Source: Pseudomonas sp. NFR16 (GTDB lineage: Bacteria; Pseudomonadota; Gammaproteobacteria; Pseudomonadales; Pseudomonadaceae). Taken from it: DNA of 64,000 bases. The stretch is taken from assembly GCF_900108875.1 (NCBI RefSeq), contig NZ_FNYJ01000003.1, positions 621,644 to 685,643 on the forward strand. The letters are read 5' to 3'. Both the position numbers and the translations under genes were made by a program. The notes beneath the pieces are model-generated. The model saw nothing but the letters and a program-made list of their open reading frames with translations. It was not told where the DNA came from and did not search any database. Below are positions 1-6,926 of the stretch, one piece after another; the stretch's first letter is position 1; every line of letters begins with the position of its first letter.

Positions 1-114
1 GTAAAAGGCAATCAAGTCCGGATTGGGGTCAACGCCCCCAAGGAAGTGGCTGTCCATCGTGAAGAGATTTACCTGCGCATCAAGAAAGAGAAGGACCAGG
101 AACCAAGCCATTAA
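1..114 (+). CDS. rsmA: Carbon storage regulator RsmA/CsrA (3' end only)
   Basis: The window opens inside this gene; 37 codons remain before the TAA. The residues read V-K-G-N-Q-V-R-I-G-V-N-A-P-K-E-V-A-V-H-R and on to a charged tail, which is the C-terminal half of CsrA. The V-H-R-E-E-I segment holds the arginine that CsrA-family dimers use to bind GGA motifs in mRNA leaders. The protein is a global post-transcriptional repressor of secondary metabolism, biofilm formation and motility. The start and promoter lie outside the window. The following tRNA-Ser and tRNA-Arg genes match the arrangement known in Pseudomonas. Identity is secure although only part is visible. Confidence 0.95.
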   Translation, partial: VKGNQVRIGVNAPKEVAVHREEIYLRIKKEKDQEPSH

Positions 115-176
115 TTTTTATTGAATTTTTGGTTTGCAAACGGGGAAAAGGGTGGTTATTATACGCCCCGTGTTGC

Positions 177-267
177 GGAGAGCTGGCCGAGTGGCCGAAG
201 GCGCTCCCCTGCTAAGGGAGTACACCTCAAAAGGGTGTCGGGGGTTCGAATCCCCCGTTCTCCGCCA
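177..267 (+). tRNA. tRNA-Ser (anticodon GCT)
   Basis: A 91-nt type II tRNA with encoded CCA. The acceptor GGAGAGC pairs with the GTTCTCC stretch before the discriminator G. The anticodon loop is C-T-G-C-T-A-A within a CCCCT/GGGAG stem, giving anticodon GCT for AGC/AGU codons. A long variable arm and the T-loop TTCGAAT are present, as expected for serine isoacceptors. It lies 62 bases after the rsmA stop codon. Confidence 0.96.
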
Positions 268-374
268 TTATTTGCGTAGTACGTTGTAATCTGGCTTGAT
301 CGGTAAGTTATTGAATTTACTAGAAAAAGTTCTTGACCAAAAGATTCGACGGCCTATAATGCGCGGCAACAAAT

Positions 375-451
375 GCACTCGTAGCTCAGCTGGATAGAGT
401 ACTCGGCTACGAACCGAGCGGTCACAGGTTCGAATCCTGTCGAGTGCACCA
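375..451 (+). tRNA. tRNA-Arg (anticodon ACG), copy 1
   Basis: A 77-nt cloverleaf with acceptor GCACTCG pairing CGAGTGC, D-arm GCTC/GAGT, anticodon stem CTCGG/CCGAG with ACG in the loop, T-loop TTCGAAT and an encoded CCA. A34 would be deaminated to inosine by TadA, so this tRNA reads CGU, CGC and CGA. An identical copy follows 135 bases downstream. Confidence 0.96.
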
Positions 452-586
452 TTTAAGCGTTGTTGGTAGTGATACGAACAACTGCTTTAAGAAAGAGCCT
501 GGCTTCAACAGGTCTTCAGAAGTACCACTCACTTCCAGAAGTAAAATGCAGCAACCAGAGGTGATCTGGTTTATCAAGCGCCACAT

Positions 587-663
587 GCACTCGTAGCTCA
601 GCTGGATAGAGTACTCGGCTACGAACCGAGCGGTCACAGGTTCGAATCCTGTCGAGTGCACCA
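587..663 (+). tRNA. tRNA-Arg (anticodon ACG), copy 2
   Basis: This copy is identical base for base to the tRNA-Arg(ACG) at 375-451 over all 77 nt, including CCA. The sequences flanking the two copies differ, so the duplication is confined to the mature tRNA plus a few bases. A terminator hairpin begins ten bases after the CCA, so the tRNA-Ser and both tRNA-Arg genes are probably one transcript. Confidence 0.96.
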
Positions 664-672
664 TAAAACGAA

Positions 673-700
673 AAGCCCGCATGCAAATGCGGGCTTTTTG
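673..700. terminator. Rho-independent terminator, bidirectional
   Basis: The stem AAAGCCCGCAT / ATGCGGGCTTT has a short loop and is followed by T residues on the plus strand. On the minus strand the matching A-tract becomes a T-tract. It ends the tRNA transcript and lies immediately downstream of the convergent gene at 705-1184. Confidence 0.85.
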
Positions 701-704
701 CTTT

Positions 705-1184
705 TCAGCGTTTTCCTTTTACGCAACCGCTCTCATCGAATGTGATGTGTCGGCTGCGTCCTTTCTTCTCTTCGTACACGTAACGCAGCTCGGCGTTGCG
801 GCCGATGATCTTGTCGGGTTTGCCCAAAAGGCTCTCAACGTCTCTTTTTGTCATGCCCGGTGGCGTCTGCTGGTTGATGATCGCCTTGCGACGCTGATCA
901 GCGCTCAACACGTTTCCACATCCGTCATCGCGCGTCCCGACGATGACCAGTTCTCGCTGCGGTCTTGGCTTTGTGCCGAAGGTTGTCTCGGGTGCTGTCG
1001 GGACAGTGCCGGTGAGCGGGGCGTGGGCTTCCTGCAATTCAAGCGTGTGACCGGGAGGGCAACTGGCCGAGGTGAAGGTGATGTTGCCGGTGGCGTCCTG
1101 GCATCGATTCACCGTTGCGGCCATGCTCATCGAAGGTGAAAACAGCAGCAATGCGAAGGCGAGTCTGGATATCCGGAATGGCAT
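705..1184 (-). CDS. Small exported protein with DUF4124-like N-terminus and SmpA/BamE-like C-terminus
   Basis: 159 residues. The first 22 (M-P-F-R-I-S-R-L then a hydrophobic run to S-M-S-M-A-A) form a Sec signal peptide with a probable A-x-A type cleavage site. The mature part begins with a segment (RCQDATGNITFTSASCPPG) like the DUF4124 repeat found in many proteobacterial periplasmic proteins. Residues about 106-150 resemble an SmpA/OmlA fold: P-P-G-M-T then V-E-S-L-L-G-K-P and a Y-V-Y-E strand. Paired cysteines suggest disulfides in the periplasm. AAGGAAG about eight bases upstream of the ATG supports the start. It converges on the tRNA operon. The function is not known; a cell-envelope role is an inference from fold resemblance. 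Confidence 0.8.
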   Translation of the reverse strand: MPFRISRLAFALLLFSPSMSMAATVNRCQDATGNITFTSASCPPGHTLELQEAHAPLTGTVPTAPETTFGTKPRPQRELVIVGTRDDGCGNVLSADQRRKAIINQQTPPGMTKRDVESLLGKPDKIIGRNAELRYVYEEKKGRSRHITFDESGCVKGKR

Positions 1185-1504
1185 GGGGCGTCTTCCTTGG
1201 CCGAGGGAGGGGCAGGTTAGCCAAAGGGAAATTCATCGGCCAGCGTGTTTTCTTCTCCGGATGTGACGTCGTAGCAGAGGGGACTCGGACGATGGTTAAC
1301 ATTGTGTTGCAAGCGATTGTTCCGTGTTGAATTTTTAACCTTAAGCGCCGGCAAGCGGTGTATGATTGCGCCCGTCAGCCCCGCCGGGGCTTGTGGAATA
1401 CCTCCATGGACTTACCCAGTAGCAACTCAGAATTAAGCTGTACCAATCAAGAATCGACTGATTGATCTTCCGGCGTGTTCCACTGCTGGGAGTGGAGTTC
1501 GCCT
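1185..1504. other. Intergenic region upstream of mgtE
   Basis: No gene was found. The segment separates the minus-strand exported protein from mgtE and must hold both promoters. A short perfect hairpin AGCCCC-GCC-GGGGCT sits at 1377-1391, and a TATGAT box at 1361-1366 could be a -10 element, though I see no well-spaced -35. If transcription starts there, mgtE has a leader of roughly 130 bases. I could not recognise a known magnesium riboswitch in it. Confidence 0.5.
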
Positions 1505-2947
1505 ATGACCGAAATTGAAGTAAAAAAAACGCAGGACAGCCTTCAGGATCGCCTTGCTCAAGTCATCGATCTGCTGCAGCGTCAGCGCATTGTCGAAGAC
1601 CTGACTCATCGGCAGGAAGGCCAGCACCAGGATCGTGTTGAAAACCTCGTTCACCGGCAGAACCTTGTCGAGTTGCAACGCAAGCTCGATGACCTGCACT
1701 CCGCCGACGTTGCCTATATTCTCGAAGCGCTTCCTGTTGAAGACCGCCTGACGGTCTGGCAACTGGTCAAGGCCGAGCGTGACGGCGACATCCTCCTCGA
1801 AGTATCCGACTCGGTTCGTGAAACCCTGATCGCCGACATGGACGATCACGAGTTGCTCGCCGCTGCCAAGGAAATGGACGCCGACGAGCTCGCCGACCTG
1901 GCACCGGAGTTGCCGCGCGATGTTGTGCACGAACTCATGGAGGCCCTCGACAGTCAGCAGCGCGAACGCGTGCGCTCGGCGCTTTCATACGATGAGGATC
2001 AGGTCGGTGCTCTGATGGACTTCGAGATGGTGACCATCCGCGAAGACGTCAGCCTGGAAGTCGTTCTGCGTTACTTGCGGCGCCTGAAGGAACTGCCGGG
2101 CCACACCGATAAACTGTTTGTGGTTGATTACGACGGCGTGCTGAAAGGCGTGCTGCCCATCAAGCGTCTTTTGGTCAATGACCCGGAAAAACAGGTTTCC
2201 GAGGTCATGGCCAGCGATCCTGTCAGCTTTCACCCGGATGGCGATGCCTACGAGGCCGCGCAGGCGTTTGAACGTTACGACCTTATTTCCTCGCCGGTAG
2301 TGGACAAGAACGGCAAGCTCATCGGCCGTTTGACCATCGACGAAATGGTTGACCTCATTCGTGAAGAGAGCGAAACCGAAGTCCTTAATATGGCAGGTCT
2401 GCGCGAGGAAGAAGACATCTTCGCTTCGGTCTGGCGGTCGCTGCGTAACCGCTGGTCCTGGCTGGCCGTCAACCTGATCACTGCGTTCATCGCTTCGCGC
2501 GTGATCGGCCTGTTCGAAGGCTCGATCGAGAAGCTGGTGGCGCTGGCGGCGCTTATGCCCATCGTGGCCGGAATCGGGGGCAACTCCGGTAACCAGACCA
2601 TCACCATGATCGTTCGCGCCATGGCACTCGATCAGGTCAGCACCGGGAATACGTCACGCTTGATGCGCAAGGAGCTGGGCGTCGCCCTGGTCAACGGCAT
2701 CATCTGGGGCGGAGTGATCGGGGTCGTCGCATACCTGCTGTATCACAGCTGGTCACTGGGGGTCGTGATGACGGCCGCGATGACGCTCAACCTCCTGCTC
2801 GCAGCCTTCATGGGGGTGCTCATCCCGATGACATTGGCTCGCCTTGGGCGAGATCCTGCGATGGGTTCCAGTGTGATGATCACTGCGATGACCGACAGCG
2901 GCGGCTTCTTCATCTTTCTGGGTCTGGCTACATTGTTTCTTCTTTAA
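1505..2947 (+). CDS. mgtE: Magnesium channel/transporter MgtE
   Basis: 480 residues; inner-membrane Mg2+ channel gated by cytosolic Mg2+. The N-terminal superhelical domain (about 1-150) contains L-H-S-A-D-V-A-Y-I-L. Two CBS domains follow (about 150-280, with S-S-P-V-V-D-K-N-G-K-L-I-G-R-L). The C-terminal part has about five membrane helices and the family pore motif P-I-V-A-G-I-G-G-N-S-G-N-Q near residue 355. I chose the ATG at 1505 because GGAGTGGAG lies just upstream; an in-frame earlier codon would add ten unconserved residues. A strong terminator follows directly, so the gene is probably monocistronic. In P. aeruginosa, MgtE also affects type III secretion through the Rsm RNAs; that rsmA lies 1.4 kb away may be coincidence. 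Confidence 0.96.
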   Translation: MTEIEVKKTQDSLQDRLAQVIDLLQRQRIVEDLTHRQEGQHQDRVENLVHRQNLVELQRKLDDLHSADVAYILEALPVEDRLTVWQLVKAERDGDILLEVSDSVRETLIADMDDHELLAAAKEMDADELADLAPELPRDVVHELMEALDSQQRERVRSALSYDEDQVGALMDFEMVTIREDVSLEVVLRYLRRLKELPGHTDKLFVVDYDGVLKGVLPIKRLLVNDPEKQVSEVMASDPVSFHPDGDAYEAAQAFERYDLISSPVVDKNGKLIGRLTIDEMVDLIREESETEVLNMAGLREEEDIFASVWRSLRNRWSWLAVNLITAFIASRVIGLFEGSIEKLVALAALMPIVAGIGGNSGNQTITMIVRAMALDQVSTGNTSRLMRKELGVALVNGIIWGGVIGVVAYLLYHSWSLGVVMTAAMTLNLLLAAFMGVLIPMTLARLGRDPAMGSSVMITAMTDSGGFFIFLGLATLFLL

Positions 2948-2961
2948 CGTGCTACTTCAGG

Positions 2962-2988
2962 AAAACCGCCTTCAAGGCGGTTTTTTCG
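2962..2988 (+). terminator. Rho-independent terminator of mgtE
   Basis: AAAACCGCC-TTCAA-GGCGGTTTTTT: a GC-rich stem with a T-run starting 15 bases after the mgtE stop. Confidence 0.88.
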
Positions 2989-3030
2989 TTTCTGCAGGCC
3001 GTGAACTAAGCCATTAATAAAGCGGGCACA

Positions 3031-3058
3031 AAAAAGCCAGCTCGAGGCTGGCTTTTTA
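3031..3058 (-). terminator. Rho-independent terminator of amrZ
   Basis: AAAAAAGCCAGC-TCGA-GCTGGCTTTTT forms a stem with T-runs on both strands. It lies 18 bases beyond the amrZ stop on the minus strand and faces the mgtE terminator. Confidence 0.85.
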
Positions 3059-3075
3059 GTCTCTGGCTGCGCGAC

Positions 3076-3402
3076 TTATTCGTCGTCGTTGGCCAGGCTG
3101 GTGTCATGAGCGATAAGCGAAACCAGGGCATTCTGCTGACGGTGCGCCAACTGGCGGAAGCGTTGCAGCAGCTCGCGTTCGTGCAGCGAAAGCTCCGGGC
3201 TGTCCAGACGCAGGCTTGGCTCGTCGCCCAGAGCGCCTTCCTGAATCAGGCTTTGCTCAAGACGCGCAATGATTTCCGAGTTCATGCTGCGGTGATGCTG
3301 TTTGGCGACTTCCGCAATACGCTCGCGCATACCTTCCGGGAGACGGACAACGAACTTGTCAGCTGTGCGACTGGAATAATTGGCCTGTTTCATAGGGCTC
3401 AT
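3076..3402 (-). CDS. amrZ: Ribbon-helix-helix regulator AmrZ (AlgZ)
   Basis: 108 residues, the length of P. aeruginosa AmrZ, and nearly identical in its core. After a short flexible N-terminus comes the DNA-binding ribbon D-K-F-V-V-R-L-P-E-G, then two helices with R-S-M-N-S-E-I-I-A-R-L, as in Arc-type dimers. The C-terminal tetramerisation segment (S-P-E-L-S-L-H-E-R-E-L-L-Q-R-F-R) is also conserved. AmrZ activates alginate genes, represses flagellar genes and controls c-di-GMP enzymes in Pseudomonas. The gene is monocistronic, with its own terminator. Autorepression is known for the family, but I could not place an operator with certainty in the upstream gap. Confidence 0.95.
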   Translation of the reverse strand: MSPMKQANYSSRTADKFVVRLPEGMRERIAEVAKQHHRSMNSEIIARLEQSLIQEGALGDEPSLRLDSPELSLHERELLQRFRQLAHRQQNALVSLIAHDTSLANDDE

Positions 3403-3861
3403 ATATTTAACCGATTTAGTTCAAAGAGGGAGGCGGTTCTTGCATTAGGCCGCGAGATGTCAGTGTCTGACTGTCGTTTTGGCAAAATGTTCAACCAACC
3501 AGCATAAAGGTCCGTCATCATGCATCAATCCGTCGGATCCTTGGCGTCAAATCTGTGACAAATATTGAACTAGATAAAGGCTTTTAGCCAGCACCAATTA
3601 TCAGAAATGCGTTCTGGTCTGCAAAGTTCCCAAAGCTCAGCTCCCTGCGCGGCAGCCGCAGAGGACGCGGGTTTGCGCCGTGATGGCTATCTGTCTTCAG
3701 CGTAGAGGGCGATGCAGAAAATATCGAGAAGGCTGGGAAGAAAGAGACGAAGGGTCTTTCTGTCACCAGAAGCGGTGGTTGACGACGTGCGCGAGTCGTC
3801 AGGTTTCGGATCTATGAGGGTACGTCTGAAGCAGTGTGCAGGAGAGTTAACGAGCGTTCGC
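3403..3861. other. Intergenic region upstream of amrZ
   Basis: 459 bases with no credible gene. Short open frames on both strands lack ribosome binding sites and do not look like Pseudomonas proteins. It must hold the amrZ promoter (minus strand, right of 3402) and the 3' end of the transcript from the small gene at 3862-4059. No strong terminator stem was seen. Confidence 0.5.
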
Positions 3862-4059
3862 TCAGGGCTTCGCCTGCCGCAGCACCGGGTCAAACTTGAT
3901 GCGCCGGCCTACGAACAGCGCTGCGACGAACAAGACTGCGAACACCACGGCAGCTGCTTTGGCCGCAGTCGAAAACGTTTCCGTGGAAGCTGGAAGCAGC
4001 TGATCAAGGGCTACGGCCATAATGGCGAGGATGAGAAAGGATAACGCTGCTTTGGACAT
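3862..4059 (-). CDS. Small two-helix membrane protein, unknown function
   Basis: 65 residues. There are two hydrophobic stretches, about 5-22 (L-S-F-L-I-L-A-I-M-A-V-A-L) and about 33-51 (A-A-A-V-V-F-A-V-L-F-V-A-A-L-F-V), then a basic tail with R-R-I-K-F-D. This suggests an inner-membrane hairpin with the charged end in the cytoplasm. The purine-rich sequence before the ATG is weak. I do not recognise a family. It lies just downstream of another small minus-strand gene (4111-4344), and the 51-base gap makes co-transcription possible. Codon choice fits the neighbours. Confidence 0.6.
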   Translation of the reverse strand: MSKAALSFLILAIMAVALDQLLPASTETFSTAAKAAAVVFAVLFVAALFVGRRIKFDPVLRQAKP

Positions 4060-4110
4060 GGCTGTTCTCTAGGAAAATTTTTGCTGGCAAACCCGGTTCA
4101 GATCAACGAA

Positions 4111-4344
4111 TCAGAATACCCAACGTTCGGACCGGTCCACTGGAATGGCTTCGTCGCTGTCGTTGGCGAGCATCGCCTGCGAATTATGAGCGGGCATTGC
4201 TGCAAAACGAGGTGCCTGTTTCACCAGGTAATGCGGTTGAGCGTGAACGGCGACACTCTCAGCCTTGCTCCCATCATCCTGAAAATGGAAAGCGACGATT
4301 GCGATGAGCGCGGCGGCGTTCAGCAAAGTGAGGGTCATGTTCAT
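4111..4344 (-). CDS. Small Pseudomonas protein with N-terminal membrane segment, unknown function
   Basis: 77 residues. A hydrophobic N-terminus (L-T-L-L-N-A-A-A-L-I-A-I-V-A-F) is followed by a polar tail ending D-R-S-E-R-W-V-F. I recall this ending from small uncharacterised Pseudomonas proteins. GAAGG lies eight bases before the ATG, a good Shine-Dalgarno. The N-terminus could be a membrane anchor or an uncleaved signal, with the tail in the periplasm. No function can be assigned. Confidence 0.65.
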   Translation of the reverse strand: MNMTLTLLNAAALIAIVAFHFQDDGSKAESVAVHAQPHYLVKQAPRFAAMPAHNSQAMLANDSDEAIPVDRSERWVF

Positions 4345-4656
4345 CTCGGGTACCTTCGCTTGAAATTGATTTTGAAGGGGTAATGCGCGAGAAGGGATAA
4401 TGCAGTCTGCATGCCAAACATTTTAAGAATAAAAACGCCTTTAAATCAATGGCTTAGCAACGTAATGGCAGCGGTGTAGGTTGCGTTTTGCAATGAGGGC
4501 ATTCTGCCGCATTGCATTTTGCATGACGCGATTTTTTGCCTCGTCAAACGTCCGGCGGACTACAGCCTAAAAAGCCAATGACGACATGACAAAACAATGG
4601 CTTGCCGTTAACATGCACGCCGTCCCGCTGGCGCCATTCAGAGCGTCAGCATCAGT
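4345..4656. other. Intergenic region between a small gene and tRNA-Arg(CCT)
   Basis: 312 bases with no supportable gene. It is AT-richer than its surroundings around 4400-4470 and contains repeated GCATTTTGC/GCGTTTTGC words at 4480-4540. It must contain the tRNA-Arg promoter and the promoter of the minus-strand small gene. Confidence 0.5.
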
Positions 4657-4733
4657 GTCTCAGTAGCTCAATTGGATAGAGCATCCCCCTCCTAAGGGGA
4701 AGGTTGCAGGTTCGAACCCCGCCTGGGACACCA
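4657..4733 (+). tRNA. tRNA-Arg (anticodon CCT)
   Basis: A 77-nt tRNA with encoded CCA. The acceptor GTCTCAG pairs CTGGGAC with one U-G wobble. The anticodon stem TCCCC/GGGGA encloses C-T-C-C-T-A-A, giving anticodon CCT for the rare AGG codon. The T-stem is GCAGG/CCCGC, so the middle pair is an A-C mismatch, unusual for a functional tRNA. No integrase is nearby, although tRNA-Arg(CCT) genes often serve as integration sites. Confidence 0.92.
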
Positions 4734-4811
4734 TTCTGAATGCGCCCCTCAAATTCCTCATCCGCGCTTACATCCCGACCTCGTGCGCCAGTGCCTTTGT
4801 GCGGATATATA

Positions 4812-4848
4812 AAAAGCCCCGCGCAGATTGCTCTGGCGGGGCTTTATT
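4812..4848 (-). terminator. Rho-independent terminator of mqo
   Basis: AAAGCCCCGC and GCGGGGCTTT form a ten-base stem with a roughly 13-base loop. On the minus strand it is followed by TTTTTATA, 45 bases beyond the mqo stop codon. Confidence 0.82.
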
Positions 4849-4892
4849 GACCTTCCTGCGACGGTTGCCGACGCAGGGTAGTCAGGCGCGAG

Positions 4893-6530
4893 TTACAGCG
4901 CCATGTCGTTCGCGGGCTTGCTTTCGGCCGGCTTGGACGGCGCGGTGCTGGTGCCGACGCTCTGGTCGATGACCGGAGGCTTGCCCAGTTGCAGCACTTC
5001 TGCGGTGTAGTTCCATTCCTGCTGAACCGCGGCTGGCGAATCGTTCAGCTTGGTGCCATAGCTCGGCACGATCTGACGAATTTTCGCTTGCCATTCCGGC
5101 GTCGCGACCTGGGTCTTGAAGATCCTTTCCAGCACGTTCAGCATGATCGGTGCAGCGGTCGACGCACCTGGCGATGCGCCCAGCAGAGCGGCGATGCTGC
5201 CGTCCTGTGAAGAGACGACCTCGGTACCCAGTTTCAACACGCCGCCTTTATCTGCGTCGCGCTTGATGATCTGCACACGCTGACCGGCTTGCCACAGGCG
5301 CCAGTCTTCTTTCTTGGCGTGCGGGAAGTATTCCTGCAGCGCTTTGAAGCGATCATCATCGGACAGCATCAACTGGCCGGCAAGGTATTCAACCAGCGGG
5401 TACTGCTCGATACCCACTTTGGTCATCGGCCAGAAGTTATGGGTAGTCATGCTGCTGAACAGGTCCAGGTAGGAACCTTCTTTCAGGAACTTGGTGGAGA
5501 AGGTCGCGAACGGGCCAAACAGGATGACGCGCTTGCCGTCGAGTACGCGGGTGTCCAGGTGCGGGACCGACATGGGCGGGGCGCCAGTGGAGGCGATGCC
5601 GTAGGCCTTGGCCATGTGCTGCATGGCGACGGTCGGGTTCTCGGTCACCAGGAACGAGCCGCCGACCGGGAAGCCTGCGTATTCCTGCGCTTCCGGAATG
5701 CCGGATTTCTGCAGCAGCTTCAACGCACCGCCGCCTGCGCCGATGAACAGGAACTTGGCATCGGTACCGGATGTGGTGCCGTCTTTCAGGTTCTTGTATT
5801 CGACGTGCCACGAGCCGTCTTCGTTACGGGTAATGTCGTTGACTTCACTGGACAGCTTCAGGTCGAAGTTCGGACGAGTCTGCAGGTAGGACACGTACTG
5901 ACGGGTGACTTCACCCCAGTTGACGTCGGTGCCGATCGGTGTCCAGGTGGTCGCCAGCTTCTGGCTCGGGTCGCGACCTTCCATCATCAGCGGGACCCAC
6001 TTGGCGATCTGCACCGGGTCTTCGGAGTATTGCATCGGGCGGAACAGCGGGCTGGCTTGCAGTGCGTCGTAACGCTTTTTCAGGAATTTGATGTTGTCAT
6101 CGCCCCACACGAAGCTCATGTGCGGCGTGGTGTTGATAAACGAAGGCGGGTTCTTCAGGACGCTCTGGCGCACTTGCCAGGACAGGAACTGACGGGTCAC
6201 CTGGAAGGCTTCGTTGATTTCGATAGCCTTGGAAATGTTGACCTTGCCGTCTTTGTCTTCTGGCGTGTAGTTCAGCTCGGCCAGGCCGGAGTGACCGGTA
6301 CCGGCGTTGTTCCAGCCGTTGGAGCTTTCTTCGGCGACGGCGTCCAGACGCTCGACCATTTCCATCGACCAGCCCGGTTCCAGCTCGTTGAGCCAGACAC
6401 CCAGGGTCGAACTCATGATGCCGCCGCCGATCAACAGCACGTCGACTTTTTTGCTCTCGGCAGCGTGGGCTTGCAGGAAGGTCGCCGAAATCGCCAGACC
6501 CAGCAGGGCCTTGCTCGTTTTCTTGAACAT
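4893..6530 (-). CDS. mqo: Malate:quinone oxidoreductase
   Basis: 545 residues. This FAD enzyme oxidises malate to oxaloacetate and passes electrons to quinone, replacing or supplementing NAD-malate dehydrogenase. The FAD-binding motif is V-D-V-L-L-I-G-G-G-I-M-S-S-T-L-G, followed by the family block N-N-A-G-T-G-H-S-G-L-A-E-L-N-Y and a later P-V-G-G-S-F-L-V. A signal-like segment (M-F-K-K-T-S-K-A-L-L-G then hydrophobic, ending A-H-A-A-E-S) precedes the Rossmann fold. I chose the ATG ending at 6530 because TTGGATG precedes it; the longer frame would add 17 cysteine- and arginine-rich residues. The last 30 residues are proline/serine/lysine-rich. It is probably monocistronic. Confidence 0.95.
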   Translation of the reverse strand: MFKKTSKALLGLAISATFLQAHAAESKKVDVLLIGGGIMSSTLGVWLNELEPGWSMEMVERLDAVAEESSNGWNNAGTGHSGLAELNYTPEDKDGKVNISKAIEINEAFQVTRQFLSWQVRQSVLKNPPSFINTTPHMSFVWGDDNIKFLKKRYDALQASPLFRPMQYSEDPVQIAKWVPLMMEGRDPSQKLATTWTPIGTDVNWGEVTRQYVSYLQTRPNFDLKLSSEVNDITRNEDGSWHVEYKNLKDGTTSGTDAKFLFIGAGGGALKLLQKSGIPEAQEYAGFPVGGSFLVTENPTVAMQHMAKAYGIASTGAPPMSVPHLDTRVLDGKRVILFGPFATFSTKFLKEGSYLDLFSSMTTHNFWPMTKVGIEQYPLVEYLAGQLMLSDDDRFKALQEYFPHAKKEDWRLWQAGQRVQIIKRDADKGGVLKLGTEVVSSQDGSIAALLGASPGASTAAPIMLNVLERIFKTQVATPEWQAKIRQIVPSYGTKLNDSPAAVQQEWNYTAEVLQLGKPPVIDQSVGTSTAPSKPAESKPANDMAL

Positions 6531-6893
6531 TGAGTCATCCAATAGATAGAAAGTTATCCGCCTGCAGCATTCGTTGCGCAACGTCCTGTTAGCTGGCGCC
6601 GGGTGGGGCGCAAACGTCAGACAGGCTTCGCTCTCGGAAGACGCGGAGGAAAGGGTCAGGAGGCCAGTGAAGCGGTCGACCTCCAGTTCTATGTCCCTCG
6701 GTGCTGGCTTTTTATTCGATCATTGGATTCAGCAGCTTGAGTAAACATCAATCGCCGCAGGACTCGGTCATCAGGTCCAAGCGTGTCTGCGGCGGGGCGG
6801 CGATTGTACCCGAAATGTGATTTACGACAAATCACAGGACGATTTAGTCAATACGCCAATTTGTCTCATGTGGCCATTGCACAGCATTTGCGG
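6531..6893. other. Intergenic region between mqo and the chemotaxis receptor
   Basis: No gene was found. Both neighbours are on the minus strand, so this holds the mqo promoter and the 3' end of the receptor transcript. The stretch AATGTGATTTACGACAAATCACA (about 6814-6836) contains an imperfect TGTGATTT...AAATCACA inverted repeat, which could be a regulator site. Confidence 0.45.
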
Positions 6894-6917
6894 GAAAACC
6901 GGTCCGCTGAACCGGCT
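6894..6917 (-). terminator. Probable terminator of the chemotaxis receptor gene
   Basis: Read on the minus strand, AGCCGG and CCGGTT form a six-pair stem (one G-U) around a nine-base loop and are followed by TTTT. It begins ten bases after the stop codon. The stem is short, so confidence is moderate. Confidence 0.5.
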
Positions 6918-6926
6918 CCGACCAGG

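Noticed and set aside
1361..1504. A magnesium riboswitch in the mgtE leader
   Set aside because: Only one short hairpin was seen, and nothing matches the known M-box or mgtA leader patterns by eye.
3584..3766. A 60-codon minus-strand frame upstream of amrZ
   Set aside because: Weak start context and a proline/serine-rich product unlike a conserved small protein.
4657..4800. A genomic island inserted at tRNA-Arg(CCT)
   Set aside because: No integrase, no direct repeat of the tRNA 3' end and no foreign composition nearby.
5289..6533. A 414-codon plus-strand frame opposite mqo
   Set aside because: Antisense shadow of a strongly supported gene with no start context.
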